This document shows, in pieces, positions 22,240-35,009 of a stretch of 64,000 nt of DNA. A program made the position numbers and the translations under genes. The notes beneath the pieces are model-generated. The model was not told the origin of the DNA. It did no database searches and saw nothing but the letters and a program-made list of their open reading frames with translations. Position 1 is the first letter of the stretch. The number at the start of each line of letters is the position of its first letter. The stretch is from Maratus speciosus (Eukaryota > Arthropoda > Arachnida > Araneae > Salticidae): positions 37,128,352 to 37,192,351 of the forward strand of contig OZ010800.1 in assembly GCA_963932465.1 (NCBI GenBank), in the 5' to 3' direction.

Positions 22240-24077
22240 TACAATTTAAAAGCTTATTTTATATAAATTTATACAAAATATATAACTATGCATACTATAT
22301 TATCATAAATATTATGAATATTCTCATATTTAGTACGCTTACATTTTATCAAATAAATAGAAAAAATATTTTAGCGTAATTTTTTTTAGTATTTTTCCAG
22401 TTCATTTTGCGACATCTTAAAGGGATTTCACCAACTAATTTGAGAAAACAAAAATTGAGGTACAAATGGGTTAAGTAACTTCAATCCCGTTTTTCATGGC
22501 AGACCTCCTTATAAGAATTCTTATTATCTGAACAGTTGATTTCATTGTAAAGACTTATTTAGAAAAAAAAAATGATGCATTCCTAATCAATAATATGTCA
22601 TTCTTGAAAATGTATGAATTTTTTGGAATAAGATAAATAGGATCTTGCCACATATAGATTGGATTACGCGATGAAAAAACTAAAATATTTTTTTTGCATG
22701 AGTTCCTCTGAAACTTAACTAGACAAAGTCCTTTTTCAACCTATTTTAGTCACACCCAATTGACGTCTTCTGCAATACGATATCCGATCGAAGTCGCCAG
22801 TGATTAATTTGATGGATACGACTGAAAGTTTGCAAAAATAGAAATTAATAAGTCTAGCTGTATTGGATGATGTTACACAGACAGTCAAATTGGGAAAAAT
22901 ATACACGAATTTTAAAATATTTAAAATAAAAATAAAAATTTCCGTTGAAGATGGGAGCGAAAGAAAATGTTATGTCAAATATATCTCAAAAAATATTTTG
23001 TTTAATTGGGTGAAACTGTTATGAGGTGAAGTAAGCTAACATAGAGTAAAGCTAAACTTCTAACAAGGAAGATCTCCTTACCGGTCATACTCATAATATT
23101 TTGAAAAAAATACTAATTAAACTACGTATGTATGTAATAAAGGATCAGTCAAATTTAGCGGCGGAATTACAGTAGAACGTCTGTAAAAAAATAAAATACT
23201 ACTTTCTAGTTTTTGGTTCGAAAAGACGAAAGCGTCACGTGATTTGGCGAGCAGTACTTTTCCTCGCCAAAAGCAAACGATTTTAATGCACCTGAAAAAT
23301 TGCTTGTTAATTGATTTTTAAAATGCGTGTAAGTAGTATTTAATGAATTTAAATTTAAACAATGAGAGAGTTTAATAAATACATTTTTTCGTACTACATA
23401 TTTATTTTGATTGTTATTTAATTTTATTACTTTGAACACAATTTCATACACAAAAAATATTTTCATATATTTAAGCGTATTCCAAAATAAAGGCAAGATG
23501 AAGAATTATCCAGTTATTCATTTCAATATCAAAGAAGTCTCTGTTTCCTCAGAAACAAAATTGAATCTACAGTGCTCAACTGGACTTAATTTTGAGACTA
23601 AAACAGTTTTAATTAATTTAAATTTTGTTTGAATTCACAAAATTTGATAGTTAACTTTCATTATAATTGTATATACATGGCAAAACTATAGTTAAATCAA
23701 ACTAGAACTGACAAAACTAAATTTATTTACATTAAATTTATTTAAACAAGTTCAATATGAAACATTTTTATTTTAAAGAGTATTTGACATAAAAAAAGAA
23801 TTTTTTGAAATTTTATTTCCTCGCCAACCGGTGGCAAATCCCCAAATATCGAAATTTTCATTATTTTTTTATGGACGCTCTATCGAGGATCCGCCGAAAT
23901 TTTTTTATAAACATATCTACCCACATGAATAGAACATTCTATATTTTTTTCAGAATGTTCGGAGTATAACAGCATGGAGACCTTCCTTGTAAGACCTCAG
24001 TGTCTTGAAATTATTAATCTAATTAGGCTTGAAAGTATGAGACAGTTGAAACAGCACCAAAAACTGGCGATAAATCA
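22240..24077. other. AT-rich, no gene recognised
   Basis: About 1.8 kb of AT-rich DNA. Open frames at 23206-23496 (-) and 23411-23632 (+) overlap each other and show no family features. Confidence 0.4.
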
Positions 24078-24424
24078 CAATTAAACTAATAAAACTTTAT
24101 ATAAATCACTATAAAATCAAAGCAATTCACAGGACGCGTTTCGAAATTTAATAGCCAGTCATCAGCTACTGTAAACACGCGTCTGTAAAGGCATTGTGTG
24201 ACCTTGTCCCCTTACGTATACGTGTTTAAAGTCAGGGCTGCGGAGTCGGACTCAGGCCCAATTTTGAGCGAAAGAGTCGGAGTCGTCCATTTTTTTTCCA
24301 CCGACTCCGCAGCCCTGTTTAAAGTAGATGATGACGTGCTATTATATTTTCCAACTCGAAATGCGCCCTGTGAATTTCTTTGATTTTAAGGTGATTTATA
24401 AAAAGTTTTATTATTTTAGTTATG
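24078..24424. mobile_element. Inverted-repeat MITE with a hAT MITE inside
   Basis: Arms of about 75 bp: TAATAAAACTTTATATAAAT to AATTCACAGGACGCGTTTCG at the left, and the reverse complement (CGAAATGCGCCCTGTGAATT onward) at the right. The 85-bp hAT MITE at 24233-24317 is inserted in its middle. Confidence 0.75.
24233..24317. mobile_element. 85-bp hAT MITE with perfect 8-bp duplication
   Basis: Ends CAGGGCTGCGGAGTCGG and CCGACTCCGCAGCCCTG, flanked by TTTAAAGT at 24225-24232 and 24318-24325. An 8-bp target duplication and CAG ends define hAT. This GGCTGCGGAGTCGG type is, from memory, common in many animal genomes. Confidence 0.95.
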
Positions 24425-24559
24425 AGACATTACTTTTTAATATTTAACTTTTTTTATGTAGTAATTTAATTAATACTAATAAAATTTAAAATTTACATGT
24501 TAATAAGTTTTTCTCGGAGATTTTAATATTGCTTGTTAACATTTCAAACATATGCTACC

Positions 24560-25375
24560 GAGGAGAAAACAAATCAATTAAATTTACGACAAAAATCTTT
24601 CGATTCAATTTTCTCGAAATTTAATTCTTGTTAAATAACATATTCTTCAGTTTAGGTCTTCATTTATTTTAACTTATTTCTGTTTGATTTATATTTTATT
24701 TATTTTATGAAAAATGTCTCGTTCGAATAGAAATATTTTCATTTGTTACTACCAAATAACCGGTTGTTGGTATCTTCAGTGTTAACTTGCTGTGAGATGT
24801 CAAATAAACGAGGACATCGTGTTTCACTGAGTATAAGCTAGGTGGTTTTTTGATAACGTTGAACTCATTCACTATACCTATAATGTCGTCCAAAGACTTT
24901 CCAACTCATCTGTTGAAAAATGTTGTTTAAACGAGTTTTACAAAGCTGTAGGATGCGCCTAATATTCATTTGTATTTTGCTTTCAATCTGGTGTTTGCAT
25001 TCTTTTTTAACAAGAGAGACGTAATCAATATCACCGTTTCCCTCAGGTAATCCTTCAGCAATAAATGTTCCATCGACATGTCTGGAAAATGTATCCGAAA
25101 TTGTTACAGATTTTCATTACATTGATAAATACTTTTATTTAATTTTGCTAAACATATTGGCCAGATATGCAATTAGCATTCACAATCTTAATTAATTAAA
25201 AGTTTTGCCTCTTAAGAGTTATGGTTCTTCTAATATCACCTCTGCAGTTGCAACAATCGTGTAAACGCTCTTCCTCGACATCACCATCTTACTTCGATAT
25301 GCAGCAGAAGGCTCGGGTGCTTGCTTCCAATAACATCACAAACAAATTTTAAAAGTTTGCTTTCAAGGACTCGGG
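24560..25375 (-). pseudogene. Decayed hAT transposase fragment (ZBED/FAM200-like)
   Basis: Reading right to left: a KLLKFVCDVIGSKHPSLLLH stretch then IEVRW-RGRAFTRLLQL (about 25355-25240), matching the LLLHTEVRWLSRG region of ZBED-type hAT transposases; a decayed middle; and a 62-codon frame at 24893-24705 with LVYLTSHSKLTLKI, resembling the LTSD-TLK segment near the C-terminus. Several stops and frameshifts. It is distinct from the hAT at 1.2 kb and from that at 32-47 kb. A Helitron end abuts its 5' side. Confidence 0.65.
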
Positions 25376-25388
25376 ATTTTATACAGTA

Positions 25389-25905
25389 CTAGCTATACAG
25401 TACTACAGTACCCGGCTTTGCCCGGAATATTAAGAATATTTGTTTTGAAAAACCAATTTCAAAATTTAACATACAGCATAAAAATAAAAAATAAAAAAAC
25501 AAAACAGTCGAAGTGTTGTACACATGAATCAAAATATAAAAATGTATAAATTTATATAACAGACGCAAAACAATGCAGCTATAAATGAGTTTTTTTCATT
25601 CATCATTGGAGCAATAATGTTAAAATACGCCAATATTTACATGATCGAGTTTTTATCATGCTTCAATACATTTTTTCACACCTATATGACGTTACATATT
25701 CGCCTCGTCCTTTATAGCTCCAATATTACGTAATATTCCATTTTTTTATTTCTCAAATTAATTAAATAATTGTAATTTTTCACATGGAAATCGTAAAACA
25801 TCAAAATTATCACGTAACAGTCACTTTTGTTTTTAATTCATTAAGCTATTTATTTTATTTTCATTTTTACGTAGAAATCTTGCAGTAGAAAAGTTATGAT
25901 GTGAT
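25389..25905 (-). mobile_element. Helitron fragment with 3' end
   Basis: On the - strand the sequence CCGGGCAAAGCCGGG (hairpin stem 6 bp, from about 25427) is followed by TACTGTAGTACTGTATAG and CTAG then T, a Helitron 3' end. The body to about 25905 (GACGTTACATATTCGCCT, TTTTCACATGGAAAT, TAGAAATCTTGCAGTAGAAA) recurs at 36150-36540 and resembles the interior of the Helitrons at 57-63 kb. The 5' end is missing. Confidence 0.6.
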
Positions 25906-25914
25906 ATTCCCTTT

Positions 25915-26475
25915 TTTTACTTTCTTCTATCTTTACAAAAAGAAAGTATTGGATTCGTGAAAATTTTCGGTTTTCGACGGATTTACACGTTTTAGGGGTC
26001 AGAGATTCCGAAAAACATGTTTTTACAAAATGTCTGTCTGTGAGTCTGGGAATCTGTGAGTCTGTATGTGACACAAATTTTGTGGGCGCTCTATCTCAAG
26101 AACTAATGCACGGAATTTAATAAAAATTTATATTCAGATAGTTCCTGGTATAAATGGGTGCTGATTAGGTTTTGGTGTAAATCTCTCAACAGGTGGCGCT
26201 GCTATGCAATATTTTCCCCAATTTCCACAATAGCTCAATCTTCAGAACTAATGCACGGATTTTCATCAAACTTCAGATTCCGTTAGTTCTTGACATGAAT
26301 TGATGTTTTATACATCTTGGTGTAAATTCTCAACAGGTGCCGCGGTTATGCTGCATTTTTTGTAATTTTCACAATAGCTCTATCTCAAGAAATAATACTT
26401 GGATTTTCAACAAACTTCAGATTCAGGTATACTTGGATATGAATTAGTGCTGTTTATGTTTTGGTGCAAACCTTT
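25915..26475 (-). repeat. 145-bp tandem element, inverted copy with tail
   Basis: Reverse complement of the family: the tail comes first (CTTTCTTCTATCTTTACAAA, TTTTCGACGGATTTACACG, TGTCTGTCTGTGAGTCTG), then units near 26195 and 26330 with GGTGGCGCTGCTATGC- and GGTGCCGCGGTTATGC-type motifs. About two and a half units. Confidence 0.8.
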
Positions 26476-26767
26476 GGTTCAACCTTTTCATAAGTTCAGA
26501 AAATATTTTCTCGGGGATAGCATGTATCTGTTAAGAGCGCGATAGATGGTTCTACAGTGCTTTGCCATCTCTTTAATTTTTGCAATGGCTTCAACATTGT
26601 GACCCGTCGTTGCTTTCTATTCATCTGTGCATTAATGTTCATATGTGTTTTCCTATGTATTCAAAATATTTTGTCCCTTAGTGTGTTGGCTAGTAGAGAT
26701 CTACAAACAATATGATCGTGATAGCTTTGTAAAACCTCTTTTAGACTAGCACTTAATTTTAATCAAG

Positions 26768-27367
26768 AGGGGCGGTCCATAAATGATGTCACATTTTTTT
26801 TCAATATTTTTGACCCCCTTCCACCCTTTTGTCACAAAGTGTCACACTTCATCATACCCCTCCCCCCCCCATTGTCACATGTCACACTATATTACATAAA
26901 CATATACTTGCAGTTCATAAACAAAGCACTACGTTATAGATCATATTTCAAACTTTATTTTTAAACTTTAACTATGTGTTTTAACGATATTTGTGAGCAT
27001 AACAATAAAAATGATTCATGTACTTATTTTGTATGAAATAAGATTAAGGTTTATAACAAAAACATAATTAATATACAATACTAATAAAATATTAATACGA
27101 AAGAGCAGTTGTAAACAGTAGTATTTTGGAATTTGAAATGGGATTTAATATATTTGGCTTTAAATTTACTTTATAAACACAAAATACTTTAATTTCAAAA
27201 TAACTTCAAAATTTAATCTGCTGATTTTTAATGCTTTTATTTTAACCAAAATGTGTGATGTCACATTTCTTCTTAGCCCCTCCCACCCCCTTGTCACAAA
27301 CTGTCACAATTTCACGAACCCCCCTCCCCCCCCCCTCCAAGCGTGACATCATTTGTGGAAGGCCCCT
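26768..27367. mobile_element. 600-bp MITE with AGGGGCGGTCCATAAATGATG ends
   Basis: Left end AGGGGCGGTCCATAAATGAT, then GTCAC; right end GTGACATCATTTGTGGAAGG then CCCCT (inverted). Subterminal CCCTTCCACC and TTGTCACAAA-TGTCAC motifs are mirrored on both sides. Target duplication not clear; class unknown. AT-rich noncoding centre. Confidence 0.8.
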
Positions 27368-28545
27368 AATGTACTCAAACACTTATTTTATCAGAGAAGT
27401 CTAGTTCCGGATACCCGTTTCAAAAAAGTAAGTTAAGACTCTTAACTCGCTAATCTGAACGGTATATTAATATAATATAACTGAAAAGTACTATCAAAAC
27501 TGCTAACTCAGTGGCATCAGCATATTCATGCATTTGTATTTAAAATTAGTACATCTGGAGAGGCTGTTAAGAGTTCTTTTACGCCACTGGTCATATAGTT
27601 AATTTAAAAAAAAAAATGTTATTTGACAATGTAATATTGGACACTAAATTAACAACTTTTTCATAAAACAAATTCTTGACAATATCAATTTTACAATTTA
27701 TTAAAAGTCTCTGTAATTATATGATGTTCATGAACTCAATCGAAGCTATCAGGTAGGCGCCGGCTTAACAGGGTCAAACAGGCAAACTTTCATCACTAAT
27801 TTTAGAACATAATTTTTGCCTTAATTAATCACAGTGACAAAAGAAAAAAAGAAAAAATTTAAATTAGTGGTACTTTGCCCGTCCTATTGAAAAAAATCAG
27901 ACGGTTTATCTTTCAAATCAGAATGATTTCTTTCGAAATGATGACGCAGTTGAGCATGAAACGTGTGGAGTTATTGGATAACACTTAACATTAAGGTACA
28001 AAGACAGGAGTTGAGAAATTCAAATATCAAAATTTTCCTTCAGAATACAATTTCCCATTTTCTTACAGTAAATACAAGGCTGTCACAAGCGACTATTTTT
28101 ACATTCTTTTCGCACCAGTACTTTTCTAATACAATTTTTAAAGTATATTTCTCTTGCAAATGTTGTCAAAATGCGTGTTAAGAATTTCTGTTTTTAAAAA
28201 GTGGTGCCATTTAGAATTAAAAACTAGTTGCCTGTGGCAGTCCTGTAAATATACATTCTTTCCCTCATTTATCGGTTTTTTTTGTTTTGTTTTTTTTTTG
28301 AGGGGGGGGGGGGATCGGAAAACGTAAAAATAGAGTGCTAGTAGAAATTAATATTTGTACCGGAAATTCTTCAAAGAAAATAAAATTTATATTTTATTAA
28401 AAGGGTTCAGACAGTTGAAGATAGTTATTAATGTTTAAGTATTTTTGTAACAAAAGAATCTGATCACATTGACGGGGGGAAAAAACCTTGCTGTAAATGT
28501 GCTGGTTTCGTACAAATTTTATTATTATTATTTTTTTTTTTTTAA
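27368..28545. other. No gene recognised
   Basis: AT-rich, with a T-rich then G12-type tract near 28300-28313. A 72-codon frame at 27963-28181 and an 85-codon frame at 28469-28726 show no family features; the second overlaps a MITE remnant. Confidence 0.4.
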
Positions 28546-28616
28546 AGCGCGGCGAAGCCTCTGTAAAGTTCACACGGAAATCCTAGAGCTCCACAGAGCA
28601 CAGTTTGGGAACCTCT
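28546..28616 (-). mobile_element. hAT MITE remnant
   Basis: On the - strand CAGAGGTTCCCAAACTGTGC followed by TCTGTGGAGCTCTAGGATTT resembles the ends of hAT MITEs (CAGNGGTTCCCAAACTG). Only one end was seen. Confidence 0.5.
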
Positions 28617-28900
28617 GCTCTCGGGGGAGGTGTCTTTTGATATCGTTATCGTATTTTATCCGACCGAAGTTTTTTTTTCGCCTTTACGTAACTTTTTCTT
28701 TACATCGAAATAACCATTTATTTTAGTCTTTTATCTATTTTTATATAAAAAATAGGCTTATTATTAAAGCCAATGAATGATTCTAAAATTATTTCATTCC
28801 AAAATTTAGAATACGCCAACATTTGACATTTCTATCGTTCTGCCATATGTGCGTATAATTCGCTGTTGGAGGAAATTTCATGTATAATAGTGATATTTTA
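28617..28900. other. No gene recognised
   Basis: Short AT-rich interval between a hAT remnant and a piggyBac-like MITE. Confidence 0.4.
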
Positions 28901-28904
28901 TTAA

Positions 28905-29124
28905 AACCCTTTAAGCGTCTGAGAGTTTTTCTGGATTTTCATAAAAATGATTGTAAATACCAAAGTATATATATTTTTTAATCATCGTTTGATGCTATGA
29001 TATCGTCTGTATATCTTCGTTCTAGATACTTTTCAAAACACAATTCTGTTAAAAATAATTCTGTGTACAGGCATTTTAACATGATCTCTGGAAACGGAAA
29101 AATACGGGTCAGAAGCTTAAAGGG
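28905..29124. mobile_element. piggyBac-like MITE, 220 bp
   Basis: TTAA at 28901-28904 and 29125-29128. Ends CCCTTTAAGCGTCTGA (preceded by two extra As) and TCAGAAGCTTAAAGGG. No coding. Confidence 0.75.
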
Positions 29125-29128
29125 TTAA

Positions 29129-29567
29129 TTTTTTTCGCTTCATTTGAATCCGTAATGTATGCAAATAATAGATGTATAATCATATCTATCTATAATCATA
29201 TCACTGCAAACGCATAAAAGAATAAAATGTAAAAAAAAATACATAATTTTAGCCATTGATAACGATATTGTTAAGAGGGGGGGGGGGGTCGAGGAATGAT
29301 AACGCATTATGTCGTATGTAGAAAGGGGATTCAAAATTACCAAAAAGTTTATAAAGTTATATATGTACAGCTCCTAATAATGTATGTCACTTTCAAAAAG
29401 CATTCGTGAAACAATCACTGCCTGCAGACAGTAATGCAATCCAGTTTGTTGTGCAGCTTTGTTAAATGATCTATAAATACTACACATGCTATTTGTACAA
29501 AAACTATGTTGAAGTGTATATCATTAACACATATCAATTACCTAATGTTTTATGTATGACAACATCA
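29129..29567. other. No gene recognised
   Basis: AT-rich, with a G-run of about 12 near 29276-29288. Nothing assigned. Confidence 0.4.
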
Positions 29568-29571
29568 TTAA

Positions 29572-30029
29572 CCCGTTAAGGCAGGATTTTTTACTTTGTT
29601 CGGGAAAAAATTATATTTTAGTCTATTTTTGTTAATTATCCACTAGAAAAATAGGGAAAAATTATTTATGTTTATGTCGGGCATAATGCCATAATGTCAC
29701 TCCTGAGTTACATAACGAAAATGGCTCAAAACACATAAGCTTAAATTATGTACTTAGTTTAAAGTGTTTACACTGCACAATAACAACTATTCAACGACAT
29801 AATAATTTTTATAATGCTTTTAATAGTTTGCAGAATTAATAATGACTACTTTATAAAGATAGAGAAAAACCGCAAGGCGAGTACATTGCAAGCAGTATCG
29901 ACAAAAGATGTTACAACCTCCCAGTGATAACAAATCAAAGCAAAAACAGACTGCAGAACCTTAAATGCATATTATCACGCACAAATAATACATAATAGCA
30001 ACTCTTAAGTTACGCTATGCATTTAAAGG
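29572..30029. mobile_element. piggyBac-like MITE, 458 bp
   Basis: TTAA at 29568-29571 and 30030-30033. Left end CCCGTTAAGGCA, right end TGCATTTAAAGG (imperfect inverted repeat). AT-rich interior without coding. Confidence 0.7.
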
Positions 30030-30196
30030 TTAAAATACACTTCAAAACAATTTTTTCTAACAGACCATCATATATCCGTATTCTTCATATACCTGTAAAC
30101 GGACACGAACGATAAAGATCGCATACTTCGTTTTCAACCGGGAACATGCTATAATAAGCCTCCCTAACGCATATCATTTTTGTGGCAATCGAAGTA

Positions 30197-30638
30197 CAAG
30201 GTGGCCATAATTAAACTCACAGTACTCATAGTGTTCTGTAGCGCGATCTAATTGTGAGAATGACGCCAAATTTTGTAAAAAGATTAAACAAGACAGGGGG
30301 ACGAAAGATTCCGTGAAAAAAATAGTTCCAAAAGTCACCGCTAGGGGATAATTGGCGCTGTGCAACAGAAAAGAGAGATAAAAAAAATTCAGAATCAATA
30401 CTGAAATAAAATTACCTCTTATTAAGCACATTTAACGATTTAATTCAAGTTCAATACGGCAATAATACTCTCTTTTCCGTTACACAGCGCCATATATCCC
30501 CTAGCGGTGACTTTCGGAACTATTTTTTCCTCCGTTCCCTGTATTGTTTAATCTTCTTACAAAATTTGGCGTCATTCTCTCAATTAGATCGCGCTACAGA
30601 ACATTCTGAAAACAGCCAGTTTAATTATGGCCACCTTG
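30197..30638. mobile_element. MITE with ~190-bp arms and TA duplication
   Basis: TA at 30195-30196 and 30639-30640. Ends CAAGGTGGCCATAATTAAAC and GTTTAATTATGGCCACCTTG; the arms continue through GTAGCGCGATCTAATTG, GACGCCAAATTTTGTAA and GTCACCGCTAGGGGATA. Consistent with a Tc1/mariner-driven MITE; strong hairpin. Confidence 0.9.
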
Positions 30639-30640
30639 TA

Positions 30641-31854
30641 CATTTACCAAAGTTAAAGCACTGTCCATAGATGATAATACATTCTAATAATTTTGTGCAG
30701 AACTGTACATTATATACACGTTTTTTATCCGTACACGTTTTTTATCGCATAGTGTATTAAAATTTAATTCACCTAGAAAACACATAACACTAATTAAAAT
30801 GTTTTTCCTGTTGATACCAACTATTGTTGGCAGGGATGGCAGGGATGACCACCTCGGGAACTCAGCTTACGGTTTAGAGTGATAGTGCGATGCCCAATGT
30901 ATTCATATCCTTTTCTGCATCCTGTATATGAAATTGTTTTATTTTTTTGCGTAACATAATTTAGTAAAATTTAGTGCAGCCTTGTACATTGTCTATGAAA
31001 TTTATAAACACTTCTTAATATGGAAAATTTAGTTAAGTATGAAAACGGATAACGTAACTTAAAGTGCTCTTTCAGCAATTATCACTCACAAACCATAGAC
31101 GATAGTGTATCTGAATTCTTTTGTGTGGCCCTGTAAATAAAATCATAATAAAGAATATTGGTACCGCACACTTCGAAAGCTTAATAGTATAGCATCGTCA
31201 AAACGCACTTGAAACAATTATAGTCAGGCAATTTAAACAAGCAAAAATAGATTCAACATTTCTGATAAGTTTAAACTTTATTTTATGTACAGAGTAATAT
31301 ATATAGCGCTGCTCAAATCCATGCACCTGATAGTCGATTGTGAAAATCTTTCGCACTTTTGACGATTTTTGAGTGCTGTTGCGAACTTGCAACTTCTAGT
31401 TTTTACTTGATTTGAGCTTCCCTAAAATCTGCTGTATCCTGGAAATCCGCTTTTCTTTGTGTGTACTGCTTATATTACTATTCTTTGATAATAAATATAT
31501 TTCTAAAATAATAGTTTTCCAAACTCATCAAAATTCCCTTTACAAAATAATTTATTTGATTGGAGATTTATTCAAGTCTATGTACTTCAAAATCAATAAT
31601 TTGCACGATTTCTAACAAAAAAATTTAATTTCCTCTGAATATAAAAAAATATATATAATCTGCCAATTGTGAGACGTTTTATGAGTCGCTAATTCGTAAT
31701 TTTGGGTTCTAATCCTCCCAAAAGTAGGAACTGGTAGTAAAAATTAATCTTATATAACGAATGTTATTTAAATCGGAAAAGAAACCAATAGGGAGAAGAG
31801 TTTACTATATCACAGCAGAGAGTTTTGTTGAAGTACTTTTTGTATGAATTCTGT
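30641..31854. other. No gene recognised
   Basis: AT-rich. Short direct repeat ACACGTTTTTTATC near 30716-30746. Frames at 31198-31392 (-) and 31412-31615 (+) are not recognised. Confidence 0.4.
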
Positions 31855-32973
31855 TACAGGTAATCCAGAAGAAGATGTAGGACCGGGACAGGTTTTACAG
31901 CCAGATCTTTCAACTTACAGCCAGGGTTTACAGTCAGTTCCATGAACTTCCAATCGGCTTCACAGTCAGATTCTTCAGCTTCAAATCAGGTTTTTTGAGG
32001 ATTTTTAGAGAAATCGTCACTTCGAGAAAGTTCAGCAATTTCTGCTTCCTTTGAGAACCGAAATTCGATCCAAGTAATTTTGATTAGATAACGGGAGCCT
32101 AATCTGAATGACCAACAAATAAATATTATAGTGGATTATTGTCCTGTAAATGTAAAATCTTCATCATACGGCTTTTAATTAAATGAGGAAAAGCGTCCCT
32201 TTTTCGAATAATTTTTACACTCGAAAAATGCCAAACCAAGAAATTATTGGTCTTCGTTGAGTAGTGTATTTAAAAAGTTTGGATGCCATATTCTGTTTTT
32301 GTTGCAAATTATTCAGCAACTAACTCTAATATTAAGCTTTGAAAAGGGATGATATAACAATTGGAAACACTTAACAGAGTCCATTATATCCCATGAAACT
32401 TCAACAAAGCCTTTGGAGATATTTTACTCTTGGATTGAAATGAAAAATAAGATGCGAATTTATCAAACCATCGATTCTGCTGCTGAAAAAACTATGAATA
32501 TTAAAGAAGAACATTGGTGTGCAGTTTTGGAAAGACTGTTATCGATAGTTTAGTTTCTATCTTCGAGAATTTTCCCTTTCCTCGGTTAATATCAATAGCT
32601 TTGAAATTTAAAAATGCTAACTTTCTAGGACTCGTTGAATTGATTGCTTAGTTCTTCTTGAACATGTGCGTCGTATTTTCAAGGGTGTAATCGTAATTAA
32701 AGATCATTACCTTTAAAATAGGGTTCATAATGAAATTATTCAGCTGATAAAAGTAACTATTTTGGAGGCTGCTTGTTCTTCTGTTAAAAGGTCGAAATAT
32801 GTTTTCGGTAATTTTAGACTACGCTACAGATAGGGGTCACCAAGAGCAAATGATAATGGTTCTTCGATCAGCTAAATGTTCTGAAATAAGTACTGAAGTA
32901 GTTGAAAGGATTATATTTATTTCTTGTCAATGGATGATAGCACATATCTAGGTTTAACGGAATTCTTTTTAAC

Positions 32974-34084
32974 CCAGCAAAGAGGAAATTGCTGGCCAGC
33001 AGCAAGATAGGTGCTGGCAATGATGGAGAAGTGCTGGCTGATGGTCTACCACTGCATGACCACTGCTGGACAGCTTCAGTCAACTTTGCTGTTGGAAATC
33101 ATCAGATAAAATTCTGGTGGGCATCCATTTTATCTCATGCGCTGGCCCACCACTACATGGAAGTGCACGAACATAAGCAGTATTATTGCTGGGAACCCTT
33201 ACGCTACGTGGCGCTGCGAATATCGAAGACATTGAGTATTTGAACACGAATCTGAAATGAATATCTTAACACAATTTAAGCTGTAAAGCTAATTTTTTTG
33301 AAACTGTAAAAAATATAGCACCACTGTCACCAACAAAATAAATAAGTAAATGAATAAATAAATAAATTCTTTATTTCAACGCACTTTTCTTTCTCCTTAA
33401 ATCTGGTTTTACTAGGTTACAAAGGATTTCGGTTTTCTTAATTTATGCAGTTCAGAATCAATAATAAAAAAAGCGTATAAAATAAGTAGGATTTCTATAC
33501 AATAGAATAATTTCTATACCAATTTAATGACTGGGAACGTAAATCACAAAAGAAACAAACTTGAAATAGTGTAATGAGAGCTTGAGCACTACGAGCAGTC
33601 GTAGCGTACGCTGAAAGCACTTGTTCATGTCCGATCACGAAAACCAAGCAGCATCGAGCGCGGTCAGTACTTGGGAGGGTGACCACATGTAGTTCAAATA
33701 TTTCTATAGACATTTCTATTATAGACACTTCTACAAATATTTCTATAGCTGTTGATGAAACTAGCTTATAGAAAACAGAGCCATAAATATATAATACTTT
33801 GTTTTTTATAGAATTCTATAAGAAATTTTGTAAGGGAAAGTGCTGGGCCAGCAAAGGAATAGCAGTGGGATAGGTGCTAGCACTGCAGGATAAGTGCCGG
33901 ATTGAAGTAATGTCGTGGCATACCAATGCTGGCCTGCTGTTGGCCATCACTGATGGGCCAGCTGCATTCGGCTTGGACACTTTTCGACAGGTTTAAGTAA
34001 TGGCACCCTTGCACTTTACCGCTGATGGCACTGCTGGCTGCCATCTTTTTCCAGCTGATGGTCCACTGTTTCTTTCTTTGCTGG
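32974..34084 (+). mobile_element. 1.11-kb element with 5S-derived segment, left copy
   Basis: Begins CCAGCAAAGAGG and ends CTTTCTTTGCTGG, so it has its own short inverted ends, and matches the copy at 35010-36122 in reverse complement over its whole length. Both ends are rich in GCTGGCC and CCAGCA motifs (33000-33060; 33840-34080). The middle carries a 5S-rRNA-like stretch. No transposase; frames such as 32989-33243 are open but unrecognised. Class unknown; target duplication not resolved. Confidence 0.85.
33590..33690 (+). pseudogene. 5S rRNA-derived segment, left arm
   Basis: Contains TACGCTGAAAGCAC, CATGTCCGATCACGA, AAGCAGCATCGAGCGCGGTC and AGTACTTGGGAGGGTGACCA in the order of 5S rRNA, including the internal promoter (A box to C box) region. 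The 5' and 3' stems are not conserved, so this is not a functional 5S gene. It may act as a pol III promoter, as in SINE3-type elements. Confidence 0.8.
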
Positions 34085-34245
34085 AATGGGTGTGTATTCG
34101 TGTATATTAGAATTTTCACAAAATGTTTAGCTCCCTAGAACTCATTCTTAGTGAAGTAACTGGGTTTATCTCTAATCTTGATTTAAGTTTGGTTGGTGAA
34201 TTTAGTACTTAACTTCGAAATCTACCTCCACCTCTAGGCCCGAGC

Positions 34246-34488
34246 CGGCAGGGATTTTTTCTGTTTATGTTTATCTGGTTGCTTTTGTTTTGATGTAGAT
34301 GGAATATTCACTATCCCACCGTTTGCATCAAAATTCTAGTCAATTTCATTAGCTGATTTATCTGCTTGTAAATCACAATCAGTCTCATCATTAGTGTCCG
34401 AACCGTTTTTGTACAGAAGGTTTCGATCAAAAGGTGGATCGTCATCCCTGTCATTGTAAGAAATGTCACTTTCACTAGACAATCCCAT
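34246..34488 (-). pseudogene. piggyBac-like transposase N-terminus, inverted fragment
   Basis: From an ATG at 34488 on the - strand: MGLSSESDISYNDRDDDPPF, then an acidic run with DTNDETDCDLQADKSANEI, and a basic end KQKQPDKHKQKK. Acidic N-termini before the DDE domain are typical of piggyBac transposases, and the fragment lies in the same TTAA-bounded element as the catalytic part but in the opposite orientation. By sequence alone the assignment is weak; context supports it. Confidence 0.45.
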
Positions 34489-35009
34489 CCAAATTTCTTT
34501 TGTTAATATTTTTTAGTATCTTTGCTTTAAAACATACGTTGAACATGAAAAGCAAGATGAAACAATCAACAATTTCATTGAACAGATTACTAAAAATGTA
34601 AATAAAAGTGGAACTCAATTCATGGTGTTGCCAAATGGCAACAAACGTGTATTCGCATGCATACAATATTTGTAGCAAAAAAATCTTACTGAAAATTATT
34701 TAAAATCACTTTTAAAAGCATATTCTTTAAGAAATATTTTTTTCAAATGAAATTTTGCATTTTAAACATTTTTTATTTTTGTTAGAAGTCCATATACGGC
34801 TAGGAAAATGGAAGGCTTCATAAGTTCCTTTTTATTTGTAACTGATAAACAACTATTATCATCTAGGGTATTTTTAATGTACTAAACCTATGTATAGGGT
34901 CAAAATGAATACATAAAGCGTAAAGTTATCAAGAGGTAATGGTAAATAAACGATAAGGAGAGAAATATTAATTTGTTTCCAATTGGCAACAGTATGCACC
35001 AGAGAGTTC

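Noticed and set aside
23206..23632. Overlapping 96- and 73-codon frames on opposite strands
   Set aside because: AT-rich DNA with no family features; likely chance.
28469..28726. 85-codon frame as a gene
   Set aside because: Overlaps a hAT MITE remnant and begins in a T-rich run.
33590..33690. Functional 5S rRNA gene
   Set aside because: The terminal stem sequences and several core positions are not conserved, and it is embedded in a repeated element.
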